This document shows, piece by piece, positions 35,155 to 46,980 of a DNA stretch of 64,000 bases. The stretch's first letter is position 1, and the number at the start of each line of letters is the position of its first letter. Location of the stretch: contig NC_081406.1 of the NCBI RefSeq assembly GCF_030272615.1, positions 484,745,900 through 484,809,899 on the forward strand. Reading direction: 5' to 3'. Position numbers and translations under genes: made by a program. The notes below the pieces were generated by a model that did not search any database, was not told the origin of the DNA, and worked only from the letters and a program-made list of their open reading frames with translations. This DNA comes from Cryptomeria japonica (taxonomy: Eukaryota; Streptophyta; Pinopsida; Cupressales; Cupressaceae).

Positions 35155-37371
35155 GTGATTATTTCAAAGTTATTTAAATTTCCAAAGGACAAATTCAATA
35201 GGCGATTATTGGTTTAGGAAGATATGCTTTGTTGATTTTATCACTATTGTTTGTTCGTTGGGATAAAGCGTCTCTTTGTTGAAAAGCATGTCTTTGCAAA
35301 ATTTCACCGTCAAACTCTGTACCACATCAATGTAAGTAGTGATGAAAATGGTGTAGGAATGTCCTATGTTTTAATAAGATTTTGCGATTGATATACAAAA
35401 ATCTTATCCTTTTCTGAGTAGCTTTATAACTGGGTTTTCTTTTCTTAAGGTGATACTTAAATGTCATATAAGCATTTGACAATTTACAAGTTTGTTTGAT
35501 TCCAATGTTGGTGCAATTCTGATTTTGATATAACCTAGGTTAAAAATAGGAAAGATATATCCAAGATTATGAACCTAGTATAGATTGATCAAGCTTTGTG
35601 ATAGAGGATTTGATTATCCTGATGAGAGACTTGACAATGATGTTGATTTTGGCACTTAAGATGTTTGAATCAATAGCTTGTTGGATGTTGATGTTTATAG
35701 AAACCTCTTGGGAATAACTTGTTGGATTAGTGACCTAGTTGTTGAGCTAGTTTGAAAAATATATGATGGTTTAGAGACAAACCTACTTCAAGAATTATTT
35801 TGATACTAACGTTTTGACACTTTGGTTTTGATCTGGTGTTTCAAATGTTGGAAAGCTTTTGTATTACCCTTTTGATCAAACTTTTTCAGCAATTTGTTGA
35901 ATTTTTGCTCACTTGTAGATGATAATTTTCTTCAATTTTTGACCATTTGAAGCATGTTACACACATAGAAGGAACAATATCTAATAAACAAAATGCACAA
36001 GAAAGTACAAATCTTATGGTAGGGTGAGACAATAGTTGTTGAATCTCACGTGGGGTTTCCCCTAAGGCTACGCTATTCAAAGCAAATATTTAGATGCTTG
36101 ACCCCACTGGCTCCTCCCTCGGCACTCACTTCTCCAGGACAGCCAAGCACTAGTTTCCATGAAAAATCCCCATGGAAAACTTTATATCTCTACTAGGAAC
36201 CTTATGTGTGTGAGCGGCTTCAGAGGTCCGACCTCCTGCGCCAACAACTAGAAGGATTTTGGCAACTAGTACAAGTGGTTTTTAGTAAAGGCTTCTGGTC
36301 ATGTGGCCATACATGCGGCACTTTCAGCTCTGTAAATACAAAAGGTTCCCATCCTATAGAGGTTATGCTCCATAGGGTTTATGGGGAAACATAGTGTCGG
36401 TATGAACTTATCAGCACATGTTGTATGGGACTTTCGTCACAAACACAATTTATTTATAGTGGATTGGAAGGACTCGGTATTAGCCTGTTTCCACTTTAGG
36501 TCACTCCACTCTCACTGGCCCCCTCAAGGCAGCTCGGGAAGGCAGGCCCTCTAAAGGATTTAATTGCTTGAACGTAAAGAAAGCATAAAAGAGTGGGTTT
36601 GGTTGTTTGGTCACCCAATTAAGGGGAGAGCATATACCTACCACTTTTGAGACACATAATATAAGTGTTCTTTTTAACCTTTTCAAAGCAATTGTTTGGC
36701 TAAGTTGTATTTGGAGATATTGCTCCAACAAGCATGGTGTTTATTTTAGCCTTTTCTTTAAAAGTCTATGTGCAACTATTTAGAGAAGTTACTAAAAATG
36801 CAAGTTGCATGCTGTCAATTTATCCTCTTAGTTAAACTAAATGAGCAAGACATGATATGTTACTTCCCAAAATAAGGCTTTTAATTAACTAAGTGAGGAA
36901 ATGCATAAAATTTGCCTTAAACACCATCCTGGACCTGCATGTTAGTAGTTAAAAAAACATTTAATTTCTTGGACATTTGGACCTGCAAGAAATTTTATCA
37001 GTGCAAACGAAAGTGCTATTCTAACATATGCCCCATCTTTCCCCTCAAAAGTGCTAATTTGTAGAGAAAAATAGTTAATTTAGACTACAAAAGCGCTGCT
37101 CTGCAGACACAAAAGCGTGATTTCTTTAATAAATGTGCTAACCTAGAGGGCAAAAGCGTTAACTTGTAATGCAAATGCGCACATTTTCAAATAAAAGTGC
37201 TAACTTGCATGGCATATGCGATAACCTATGATACAAATGCACTAACCTAAGATGCAAATGCGCTAACCCAGGATGCAAAAGCATTGTCAGAATTTACACA
37301 TGCGTGAATCTACATTACAAATGCATTAATTCTACTTTTGCAAGATTTTTAAAGGTATATGTGAGGTCCAT
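35155..37371 (-). other. Element D 5' leader with repeat array
   Basis: 2.2 kb of non-coding leader between primer site and gag. A moderately GC-richer block at 36080-36560 matches the C leader at 52740-52870 (GTGGATTGGA...CTCACTGGCC). From 37015 to 37345 about 14 units of GCAAATGCGCTAACC type occur (for example near 37160, 37200, 37230, 37250, 37270), the inverse of the array at 22995-23270. Long leaders are usual in Tat/Ogre elements. No gene is supported. Confidence 0.65.
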
Positions 37372-37390
37372 GGGCCCACGGTGGGTGCCA
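37372..37390 (-). promoter_or_regulatory. Element D primer binding site
   Basis: GGGCCCACGGTGGGTGCCA on the plus strand, so TGGCACCCACCGTGGGCCC in element orientation, three bases from the LTR. It matches the TGGYGCCCACCGTGGGGCC type found in plant gypsy elements and differs from the C site at two or three positions. Confidence 0.82.
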
Positions 37391-37393
37391 AAA

Positions 37394-38557
37394 TGTGTCG
37401 ACTTGAATTTCATCCTCAGAATGCTACCTGCAACAAGTTAGTTTCACAAAATACAAATGGAAATGCTACAAGAAATTCAAACTCAACCAATGAAACTACA
37501 TGAAATACATATGAAATAAAAATACTAATATTACCTTCATTTTTTATGTCTCATTGTGTCCTAACTCCACTGTTCCTGCTTGCAGATGGTGTGCTCTCAA
37601 ATAATGCACTGATAGCTTCCAAGATGGCATATGAAGAATGGACTGATAACTGATAGTTAACTGATACTATGATATGCAATACTACATGATTATGCTAAAA
37701 TGATTATGCTATATGATAATTTCTATTTGCTTCAAGATTAAAACTCACAGATGCATAAGTTTTACAAATGATTTACTTGAAAATGCACTTGAAGTCTAAC
37801 TCTCTCTCAACTGAATCTCTTGATTTTATAGACTTTGAGAGGATGAAATGATGTGGCTTAGATCAATGGTCATGATCAGATCTGTAGATTTGGATGGCTC
37901 TGAGAAAAGGTGAAGGTTGAGAGAAAGGGGGAAGGAGAAGACAAGTGTCACTCATCTCACCTTGACTGGGTTGGTGACTGAGGGAGTCTAGAGATGGTTG
38001 GAGAAAATTTAGTCATGATAGGACAAGTGGACTCATGTCCTTCCTAAGATGTAGGGAGTGTTGGAGAGAATATAGGAAATGGTTATGAAATATGTGTATG
38101 TACACAATAATCATTAAATTTGGAGGTTGAAGATAAATGATGAATTAATATTTAAGAAATATTAATTTCCTTAGCCACATGTTTGATGAGTTGACAAAGG
38201 GAAGATGAAGTGGAGATGGAAGGGTGAGTTGGACAAGGGATTTAAATAATTTAAGACTATAGGATAGGAGAATAACCATTAAATATTAGATATTCAATTG
38301 ATTGAAGAAGATGATTAAACATTAGATATTAAAATAACTTGGTTAGAGGAATAATTAAATATAAGATATTTAATTATTTTATAGGAATAGAATAGATGAA
38401 TTAATTAATAAAATATTAATTAAATTAATTAATAAAAAAGACATGAAATGAATTAAATAAATTAATCTTTTCAAATTAACTATTTAATATAAGAATACTT
38501 ATTAAATAAATATATAATATTTATTTAATCGCTCATAGTCATTTTTATGTGTATACA
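37394..38557 (-). repeat. Element D 5' LTR
   Basis: 1164 bp, TGTGTCGACTTG to GTGTATACA, followed by ATATG. Nearly the same sequence as 14820-16001. The two copies differ mainly by transitions and by a deletion of about 20 bp near 38255. Confidence 0.92.
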
Positions 38558-39386
38558 ATATGCATGATTAAGCTATGATGATGATGAAATTAAGCTAGAA
38601 AAGAGATTGATTAAGCTACATGATTCAACAATTATGCTAGGAAACGATCAAATTAAACTAAATCTAAGATGCATTTGCCTATAATAACAATGCTCAAATG
38701 ATATGCTAAAAGATATATGCCTATAGTAACAATGAATAAGATGAAGTGAGATGGGATCATTATTGCTCCAAAATGGGGGATATTTATAGGATTTCCAAGG
38801 CCAGGGGTGAGGTGGCAAGAATCAACGGTGAAATTGGAGGAGGTTGAAGAAGTGGTTGGAGGAAGAGACACTTGTCATCTCTGTGGTGACAAGTGTCCAA
38901 GAGAGGAGACATGTGGCCAGAGTGTCATGTGTCTCAAGAAGAAAATATCCATACCATAGGAGGTTAGGATAAGTAGGTTAGAATGTGCAAGATAGGATAG
39001 GGTTAGTTAAACCCAAGGTTAGGTGGAATGGGTTAGGTTAGAGGGATGGTTAGGCTAGGTGGTTAGAAGTGAGGAGGCATGTGGGTAATTTGAATTTAAA
39101 AATTCAAATAATAGGAAAAGACTAATTAATTCTCAACAACTCATAAATTGATTTGTTTTAATTAATTAGAGGATTAGAAGAATTGATTTAAATCGGGGGA
39201 GGATTAATTAATCAAAGGGGTCTATGGAAATGAACCTATTAAATAAATCCTTAGATTTATTAATAAGTAGATGAAAAGGATAATTTAATCAAATTGCCTA
39301 ATGAATTCAATTAAATTAGGGAGGAGGATTAATTAAATAATTGCTTATTTAATTAATTATCTTCAGACCATTTTTAGGTGTATACA
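38558..39386 (-). repeat. Element C 3' LTR, right fragment
   Basis: It continues C's LTR after element D (ATATGCATGATTAAGCTATG, collinear with 53756 onward) and ends GGTGTATACA. With 14539-14814 it gives about 1.1 kb, against 1175 bp in the other copy. Confidence 0.88.
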
Positions 39387-41236
39387 TTTTGCCCCTCTTT
39401 TAAGTGAGGTGTGATGATGCGTTGATTCAAAAAATAATCTCATTTTGATGATGATATTAGTTTGATAGGATGCCCCAGCTATTGATTGATAAATTGTCAT
39501 ACGATGATACCCCCTCGAGAGATCAATTGAGATAATTGACATTTGGAGTGTTTGGATCTTTGTGAAATTGATATCCCGATTAGAAATGATTTCATTTCTG
39601 CAACTGTGGTTGATGAAAATTCAAGTTCTATAACTAGCTTGACTAATTAGATTGATAAGATCGAGATTCAGTCTAGTTTCAGGAATGACATCTCCTATTT
39701 AAGACAAAGATGATCAAAGCGTCTGGTTTCAGGAATGATATATCCTGTATAAGACATGATCAGAACGTCTGGTTTTAGGAAAGATACATCCTATATAAGA
39801 AATGATAGGATTGATTTAGATGCGATCGATTGATATAATTGATAAGATTGATTGGATATAGGACTGACAGTTTGTTGACATCAAGTTGCAGAAAGATTCA
39901 GATATGTTGATGTTGGTTCTGTTGAGGGTAGAGTATAAGATTTTCGTTGAGTCGATGATATCTGGAGAAGATGAGTCATCATTCTGATTGCATATACACC
40001 CATGATGATACATTGATTATTCTTGCAATATATTTAATCTTGGATAAAATGAGCATGCGAGATCCCATGCAAAAATGAAATGCAAGCTAAATGAAAATGC
40101 CAATGCAAATGAAATGCAAAGCTACAACCGAATCAATCACTAGGTTATTGTGTTTTGTCATCATTGAGGTTTTTAAAATATGGGAAGTAAGTGCAAACAT
40201 CAATGGTATAATTAAACCATGATGACCTAAGCACGACTTTCCTAGATTTTGATATGGCAAGTTAGCACAAGCATTGAGGTATAATTGAACCAAGATGACC
40301 TTAGTGTTGCTTGCATAAAACATGTTGTATTAACCATTTCAATACGCAAATCGTAAATATCTTTGATGATACTCTGATGATCATGTCTTGAGACAAATTT
40401 GCACATATCAATGGTTAATTTATAGATAGAAAACAAGAAAAATATCATGTTCCTTCCTTGTTTCTCTAGTCAAAGACATCCTGGAGTCACTCAGAAATCA
40501 TGATAGCGAAAATCTTGATAGAAAAGTTGAACAAACATGTTTAAATTATAATCCAAAAGATATCATCCATGGAAAAGTGTGTGAATGTGCTTAGACTGAC
40601 ATGCGATAGTTTGATGTTTGATAGTTTGGTCTCGTGTTCAATGTTGGATGTGTCTCAATTTTTGCTTGATAAGGGTTACTTAACTGTTGTTCTACCTGTT
40701 TGATTAAGCTCAAAATGATCAAAAAATTTTGCCCCCAACTAGGTGCAGGATTTTGCCCCAAGCCTAGAAACAAATTCATTATCATACACCCAATGATCCA
40801 AACCATGGCAAGAAGCCACCCGGGATGTTTGTGTATGTACAAGGCTTTATTATGGATATGAACAGCGCTGAATAAATGCAAGCGAAAGGATGCATGAACT
40901 AATAGATGGAAGAGTTAGCAGACAGATAACGCCTGTTTGCTAGGTTTTCACCGTCTGTTTTTATTGCACTTTTTCTCATATTTGATTTTTTTTTTTTACT
41001 TTTTTTGTATTTTCTGCTTTTTCACTGTTTTTGGATTTTTTTGTTTTTTCACTGTTTTTGGATTTTTTACTTTTTTTCACTGTTTTGGGATTTTTTGCTT
41101 TTTCACTGTTATTGATTTTTTTGCTTTTTCACTGTTATTGATTTTTCTGCTTTTTCAATATTTTTGGATTTTTTGTTTTTTCACAGTTTTTTAATTTTTC
41201 TACCTTTTCACTATTTTTGGGGGATTTTCTGCTTTT
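39387..41236 (-). other. Element C 3' non-coding region
   Basis: The polypurine tract (TTTTGCCCCTCTTT, 39387-39400) is followed by AT-rich sequence. Near 39680-39800 there are three related GGTTTCAGGAATGATA(T/C)ATCCT-like segments. Related duplicated segments at 40160-40320 (GTATAATTGAACCAAGATGACC) match D. A tandem T-rich repeat closes the region. No gene is supported; open frames here are short and unconserved. Confidence 0.6.
40976..41236. repeat. T-rich tandem repeat, ~28-bp unit
   Basis: About nine units of the form TTTTTTGCTTTTTCACTG with TTTTTGGA or TTATTGA between them. The Phe-rich plus-strand frame at 40937-41194 only reflects this composition. D has a degenerate counterpart at 27490-27620. 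Confidence 0.85.
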
Positions 41237-42640
41237 TCAAACATAAAACTTCTTCAAATGCATGCTATTGATGGGTTCTTTGAGTTGATCTTCATCCTAT
41301 GTTGATAGTTGATATGCTCTTGACCCAAATACTGATGTGACCACAAATGAACCTAACTAGTTTGGTTTGAACTTTCCTTTCTTTTCTTGACCTGACTGGT
41401 TTCGTGGATTTTCCTTTAGTACTGATTCCCCAACTTGAAAGACTCATGGTTTGACCCCGTGATTAAAGCTCCAACACATTCTTTGCTAATATACCTTTAA
41501 ATGATCAAAGGCATTTTGTCTTCATTCATGGATCAATTCTAACTCCTGCAATCTAGATACTCATTGTTCTTCATCTGGGATAAGACCTTTTAATGATACT
41601 CGTAGAGAAGGTATCTCTACTTCTATTGGTAGTATTGCTTCTGATCCATAGACAAGAGAGAAAAGTGTGGAACCTATTGGTGTGTGAATATAGGTATGAT
41701 AGGCCCATAGAGAAGGGTTCAATTGAATATGCCAATCTCTTTCAGCATCATTTACTATCTTTTTGAGGATTTTCAAAATAATTTTGTTTGATGCTTTTGC
41801 TTGCCCATTTCCTTGTGGATAGTAGGGTGTAGAAAATTTGTGTTAGATCTTGAATTTCTTGCATAGCTCTTGTACATCCTGATTTTTGAATGGTCACCCA
41901 TTATTAGTGATAATGATCATGGGTATTCCATAACGACATATGATGTAGTTCAAGATAAAGGCAACAATTTGTTTTCCTATGATATTTGTGAGAGGTATTG
42001 CCTCAATCCATTTTGTGAAATATTTTGTAGCTACAAGGATGAATTTGTGATCATTAGATGAAGAAGAATTTATCTTTCCTACTAGATCATGACCCCATTG
42101 ATAGAAAGGACAAGATGTTGCTAAAGCATGAAATTCTTGTGCTAGTGCATGCATCAAATTCCCATAGATTTGACATTGTTTGCATGTTTGAGCTATCTAA
42201 AAAGAATCTTGTTCCATAGTCAGCCAATAATAGCCCAAGCGTATGAGTTTTTTCGAAAGGGTAAGACCGCTTGAATGAGTGCCACAAATGTTGTTATGGA
42301 CTTCTTGTAAGGCCTTCTCAGATTATTCTTGTTCGAGACATCTTAAAAGAGTACCATCTAGACCTCATTTAAATAGGGTATCCGCGACAAGAGTAAAATG
42401 GGAGGATTGGCGAATAAAGTTTCTCTTTTGGTTTTTTGATAAGTTGGGAGGTAGGATATTATCTTGCAGGTATATGTAAGTTTGGCCATAACGAGAGGAA
42501 TCATGCTCAACAAGGTGACAGATAGTTTGGGAATTAGGACAATTATGAGCAGGGTAAAACAACTCTTCTACCAGGAATTCATAATGATGTTGATTTTCCT
42601 ATGTCTGTAGGAGAGAAGCAAGTGTATCCATGGCATCTGT
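41237..42640 (-). pseudogene. Element C integrase
   Basis: Minus strand, ending HLKKFYV and TGA at 41237. It has WGHDLVGKINSSSSNDHKF (Asp 1 kept), ITNNG (near 41905, Asp 2 changed to Asn) and NGQAKASNK (near 41795, Glu changed to Lys). So two of three catalytic acids are gone. LWAYHTYIHTPIGSTLFSL and SEAILPIEVEIPSL follow. The N-terminal zinc region is broken by stops and frameshifts around 42180-42380. It shares most of its motifs with D's integrase. Confidence 0.83.
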
Positions 42641-43105
42641 TGCTTTGTTGTCATTCCTTGGAGTCTGCTGAAAAGTTATTTCTACAAAGTATTTCTTGAT
42701 ATCATAAACCATCTTTTTATAAGGCATCAAATTTTCATCCTTTGTTTAATAAGCATCATTGATTTGATTGATGACAAGTTGAGAGTCTCCAAAGACTTGA
42801 AGTTGTGTAATGTTCCATTCTATAGCCATTTTGATTCCTATAACCAAAGATTCATATCCTGTTGTATTATTGATGCATGGAAAGCTTAACTTGTATGCTT
42901 TTTGAATTGTATGCCCTTGTGGTATAATGAATAGAATACCTACTCTTGGTCCATGTTGTGTTCTATTATTGATGTCTGCTCCTAGACTGATATTCGGGTG
43001 ATGTATTGTAAGATATGGATCAAACCTTGGAATGTCTGTATATGACTAGGTAAAATTGATTTTCCATCTTTTGAAGGGTTCCAAATATTTTTGCCTTGCT
43101 GGTTC
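42641..43105 (-). pseudogene. Element C linker fused to archaeal-type RNase H, RT deleted
   Basis: In one minus-strand frame the approach to RT (SYTDIPRFDPYLTIHHPNI, about 43060-43005) runs straight into the second RNase H (GPRVGILFIIPQGHTIQKAY, then SLVIGIKMAIEWN and VFGDSQLVINQINDAY). RT and the first RNase H, about 1.2-1.6 kb in D, are absent at this point. The frame is kept across the join. A stop replaces the Trp of the WSY motif. The first catalytic Asp region is altered. Confidence 0.75.
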
Positions 43106-43843
43106 TTATAGAGAGATTGTTGGATGTAGATCAATTGTGCTAATGTTAACTGTTTCTATTGGTTCCATCAGGATAGATGACCTCTTTTGATAGAATTCAG
43201 GTAAGGTGTCAAAGCTCCCATCTTTCAGCACCTCAAGGAGATTTTCACCGTTAGATGCCTCCTTTCTTTTTACTTTTTCTTGGTCTAATGTTGCCAATAA
43301 ATGGTTTTCATCATTATACCTGATATTGTTTTCTTTATTTTCACTTTTGCGACTAGGAGATTTGGCACCCACTTGACTTGAAGATATGTTAGTAGAATCC
43401 CTAGTGAAAGTTGTTGCGGGTTTTATTTCATTATGATATAAGGATATGGCATGGTCATTAGGAAAGGTATCAATGGCAGTATGTCCTTAATTTTCCCAGT
43501 CCATAGGTTCGGTAGGGATTAAGGATAAAGGATCCTCATGTTGAATTATGTCAAAGATATTAGGGGTCATGATAGAGATGTCAGAGCTTTCAATATGTAT
43601 TTCCATGTCTAGAACGGTACTCTCATCATAATGACCTTGTACAAGAAGCTCCTGATCATCCTCGGTTAAGTCCAAGTCAACCGAATGTGATTCTGATTCA
43701 AGTAGGATAGTTGCTAACATTTTCCCTACATATGCGTGAACTACATCGACATCTACATCTTCTTCCCTTTTAATTTCAAGTTGTTCTTGTATGTTTTTCC
43801 ATGATAGCAAATATTCTTCATTCCCTCGATCTCTTAGTTGCAT
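43106..43843 (-). pseudogene. Element C protease-RT linker
   Basis: Pieces 43106-43372 (LATLDQEKVKRKEASNGENL, matching D near 31010) and 43487-43843 (acidic, start MQLRDRGNEEYLLSWK). They link protease to the RT approach region and mirror D's 30760-32000, though shorter. Confidence 0.7.
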
Positions 43844-44593
43844 TTATTTCTCCATGTTTGACAAAATTGATGCAAATGATTATTCTTTGGATTGTGTGCT
43901 TGAAGATGCTGCTTCTCTGTTATGTGAAACTATGACCTCTTGAACTAGTTTGAGATTACTACAACACTGCAATGGATTTGAGTCTGCTGATATCTTGATT
44001 TCCTTCCCATTGTATGGAAATTTCAGGCACTAATTATATGTTGATGGAACAACTTGTATGTCATGTATCCATGGTCTTCCCAAGTGTATGTTGTATGATA
44101 AGTCCAAGTCTAGAACTTGGCATGTTGTTTCTTTCTACAAAGGTTCCACTCTGATGGGTAATACCACAATTCCTTTAGAGGAACATTCTTCTTCATCATA
44201 GGCTTTAATGGTGATCTTTTTCCGAGGCTCAACTACATCTTTTGAATAACCTATAGCTTGGACAAGACTCAAAGAACAAATGTTTAAGCTAGCTCCTCCA
44301 TATATTAGGACACATTTAACAAGAATTCTATGAATGAGGACTTCAATTTGCAGGGGAGCATTATAGGGATGTTGCAAGGAATCAATGCTTGGATATGAAG
44401 GAGATGAGATTTGAATAGGATCCTCTAAAATAGGTTTGATGGGTATATTGGATATCACTTGGGGAGCTTCATCTTTGGGTGTATTGTCTGGTGATGATGC
44501 TATGGAAGGTTCTTGTAAGTTTTCAAGAGGTTTGGGAATAGATGCCTTTGGAGAGTCAATTTTCTTATGGAGGGATGAGCCATTGCTAGACAT
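43844..44593 (-). pseudogene. Element C retropepsin-like protease
   Basis: Frame 44135-44593, then after a stop at 44135 the continuation with DLSYNIHLGRPWIHD (near 44075). The active site reads VLIYGGASLNIC, with the catalytic Asp changed to Tyr, where D has VLIDGGVGLNIC. The N-terminal part is a Pro/Ser-rich linker. No gag core is found upstream in C. Confidence 0.8.
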
Positions 44594-46011
44594 AGGTGCA
44601 TGATTTTGATCTTTCTCAGCCTAATCCTTTAGGGACATCTTTAAGAGTTGCATAAAAGAACCACCTTTCTTTGGAGATGTATTTGAATCCTTGTGAGATT
44701 TTGACATAGTTGGATATTAATTTTGGACTTGTTTGATTGCTCTGATATGTTGGTTTGTTACTTGTATTTTGCTTTGGTATGTCATGTTGATATTATTTTC
44801 AGCTATTTCAAATGTTTTTGTTTCCATTTCAGGTGTTCGATTGTCTAAAAGTTGTTTTGATAAGTGATCAAATGTCAATGTAAATGTGATAGAGTGATAT
44901 GACATGAAAAGATGATTCAAGTGTTTAAAAGTTTGCAAGTTTTTCGATCTTTGGTTTTGGAGTGCAATGATGATGATTTGATAAAAATCAAGTCCAATAG
45001 GAACGATATATCCTACGATGTGGGACAAAATTATTCTGACCAAGCATTGTAGTTTTGTGATAAAGGATGATATATCCTTATGAGAAACTATGTTTTGAGT
45101 GATCAGTTTATCAAAGAGGGTGATAATGCACTTTGAGATGTTTAGATCTTGAACTTGTTGAGGGTGAGTACTTGAAAATATTGAGGTGTTTAGCTTTGGA
45201 ATCCAATTTTGACAAATGATAACTTGACCAAGCGAACAAAGGAGACAATCCAAGCACAAAATGATAGAGAACAGGTGTTTATGATTACTGTAAATTGGCC
45301 GAGCAAATATGACAGACCTGAAAAAGATGCGCAAGAAGACAACTCTGGACCAACAGAGACATAAATGTGTATGACAGTTTAAGTAGCCTTAGACGACAAT
45401 ACATATAGGTCCATATGACAAATCAAAAATCTCATATGACAAAGCACAAGCTCATATGACAATTCCCACTAAGAAAAATGATAAACTAGAGGCCTCGTAC
45501 GACAAAACTTATTGATCAAAACAGTAAACCAGAGGAATCGTATGACAAAACTTATTGAATGAGAGGACTCATATGACAAAACTTACTGAGAAAAACAATA
45601 AACTAGAGGTCTCATATGATAAAACTTTCTAAACCATACAACAAACAAGAAGGCTTGTACAACAAAACACAAGCTCATACGACTCAAGATAGAACAGAGG
45701 TAAAAAATGTTGTTTGGACAAATTTTTTATCATTGAAGTTTGATGTTTTGCTTATGTTTTCCAGTTTTAAATGTATGATTTTCAGTTTTAGGTATGAAGA
45801 CATAGCAAACACGTCATATGATAAGTGACCTCAAGCACATTACGCTATCAAAGGAAGTTGGCAAAGAGAGAATACCTTTGCTTGCAAGCTTAGGTACACA
45901 CCCAATAGCTAATCAGAATACGATCGTTGAGTCTCACACAATGGATTCTCAATGCTGTATTATCTAACTCCAAACGCTAAAGGGGGCATGATATGACAAG
46001 TGTCTTGTGAG
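44594..46011 (-). other. Element C 5' region, gag not found
   Basis: In D this place holds gag. Here the minus-strand frames (including 44717-45334) do not show the gag core motifs. From 45360 to 45680 a direct repeat is present: (C/T)GTATGACAAAACTT or CATATGACAAAACTT about 10 times, spaced 20-60 bp (for example near 45426, 45447, 45495, 45540, 45573, 45615). A related array continues on the far side of B' at 53250-53400. Element B' inserted at 46012. Confidence 0.6.
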
Positions 46012-46773
46012 TGTTAGGGAATCAGTATCTAACCAGTAATAAGATTTTCTTAACTTAAAACATGTAGAACATATTAATGTAGTATACCGGTAAACATAAA
46101 GTAATGCAATAAACAGAGACAAAAGCAACCACATGAAAAACACACCATAACACAATAGTTTAACAAGGAAACCTGGTGTGGGAAAAACCTTGGTGGGATT
46201 TGTGACCCACAATATTCACTTACTGGACAATAAGAGAATATTACTACTACAAGAGGGGCCTGCACATGCAGGAAGGCCAAGTGCCTAGAGCTCACTACTC
46301 AATTACAAAATGGGAAGTCTCACTGACTTACAAAATGGATTATATAAATCCAATGTCTTGTACTACTTCAAAATAGCATCTACTATGCTAGATCCAGTAC
46401 CGGTTTATAGCTCTACTTCTTACATAAATCCTTAACCGATAATTCGCATAATAGGTCTGCCTTATTTTGCCTAATTACATTCCTCCATTGCTTACACAAT
46501 TGTTCTACAATGATCTCTTATATATATGAGTCATTTTACTATCTACCAAGTCATATTACAATGATTTTACAATAATAAACAAAATTCTTGTCGGCTTCTG
46601 TGTTGGTATGCTTCCTTTCACTACCGGTGTCGGTGGTCTATGTGTCGGTGTAGAATTTGACTTTGCTGGTGTCGGTGGATTGCCTTGCTAGTGTCATAGG
46701 ATTATAAGGTTTCCATCAATGACAAAACCTTCAATCACCTACAATGTCTCATTGGAGTGTGCATTTGCCAACA
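46012..46773 (-). repeat. Element B' 3' LTR
   Basis: Plus strand TGTTAGGGAATCAGTATC to GCATTTGCCAACA. Compared with the other LTR it lacks about 30 bp just after TGTTAGG, the C-rich run. The ends and body match 51759-52527. Confidence 0.88.
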
Positions 46774-46930
46774 ATCTCCCTCTTTTGCATTGATGGCAAC
46801 ACTCATGAGAAAAATTCAAAAAATGTATCCAAAAATTGAAGTCCAAAAATTGTTACCAAAAATGTGTGCTCCCCCTGAGAAAATGATCCCTAAGTTATTG
46901 GATTTTTCTCATACCACTACTCCCCCTTTG
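46774..46930 (-). promoter_or_regulatory. Three polypurine boxes of element B'
   Basis: On the minus strand: AAAGAGGGAGAT next to the LTR (46774-46785), CAGGGGGAG near 46870, and AAAGGGGGAGTAG near 46918-46930. Order and spacing match B. Confidence 0.75.
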
Positions 46931-46980
46931 GCATCAATGACAAAGGTTTTCAAGGTGTCAATAGAGTGTAGTTTCCTATT

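Larger units (their letters stand above)
14820..38557 (-). mobile_element. Element D: 23.7-kb Tat-like Ty3/gypsy element
   Basis: Two LTRs (14820-16001 and 37394-38557) are flanked by a perfect ATATG duplication (14815-14819 and 38558-38562). In minus orientation the order is 5' LTR, primer site, long leader with a repeat array, gag, protease, linker, RT, RNase H, archaeal-type RNase H, integrase, long 3' region, polypurine tract, 3' LTR. The second RNase H between RT-RNase H and integrase is the mark of the Tat/Ogre lineage. The 3' region carries an antisense PMD pseudogene and element B. Without B (6.6 kb) the element is about 17 kb, in the giant range known for this lineage. Confidence 0.92.

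Noticed and set aside
36080-36560. tRNA or other structured RNA gene in the GC-richer leader block
   Set aside because: No cloverleaf or A/B box could be drawn; the block is shared with the leader of C and is part of the elements.
40937-41194. Phe-rich 85-codon protein
   Set aside because: It is translation of a T-rich tandem repeat.
44717-45334. 205-codon minus-strand frame as element C gag
   Set aside because: It lacks the gag core motifs seen in D and any zinc knuckle; it overlaps leader-like sequence and may be open by chance.
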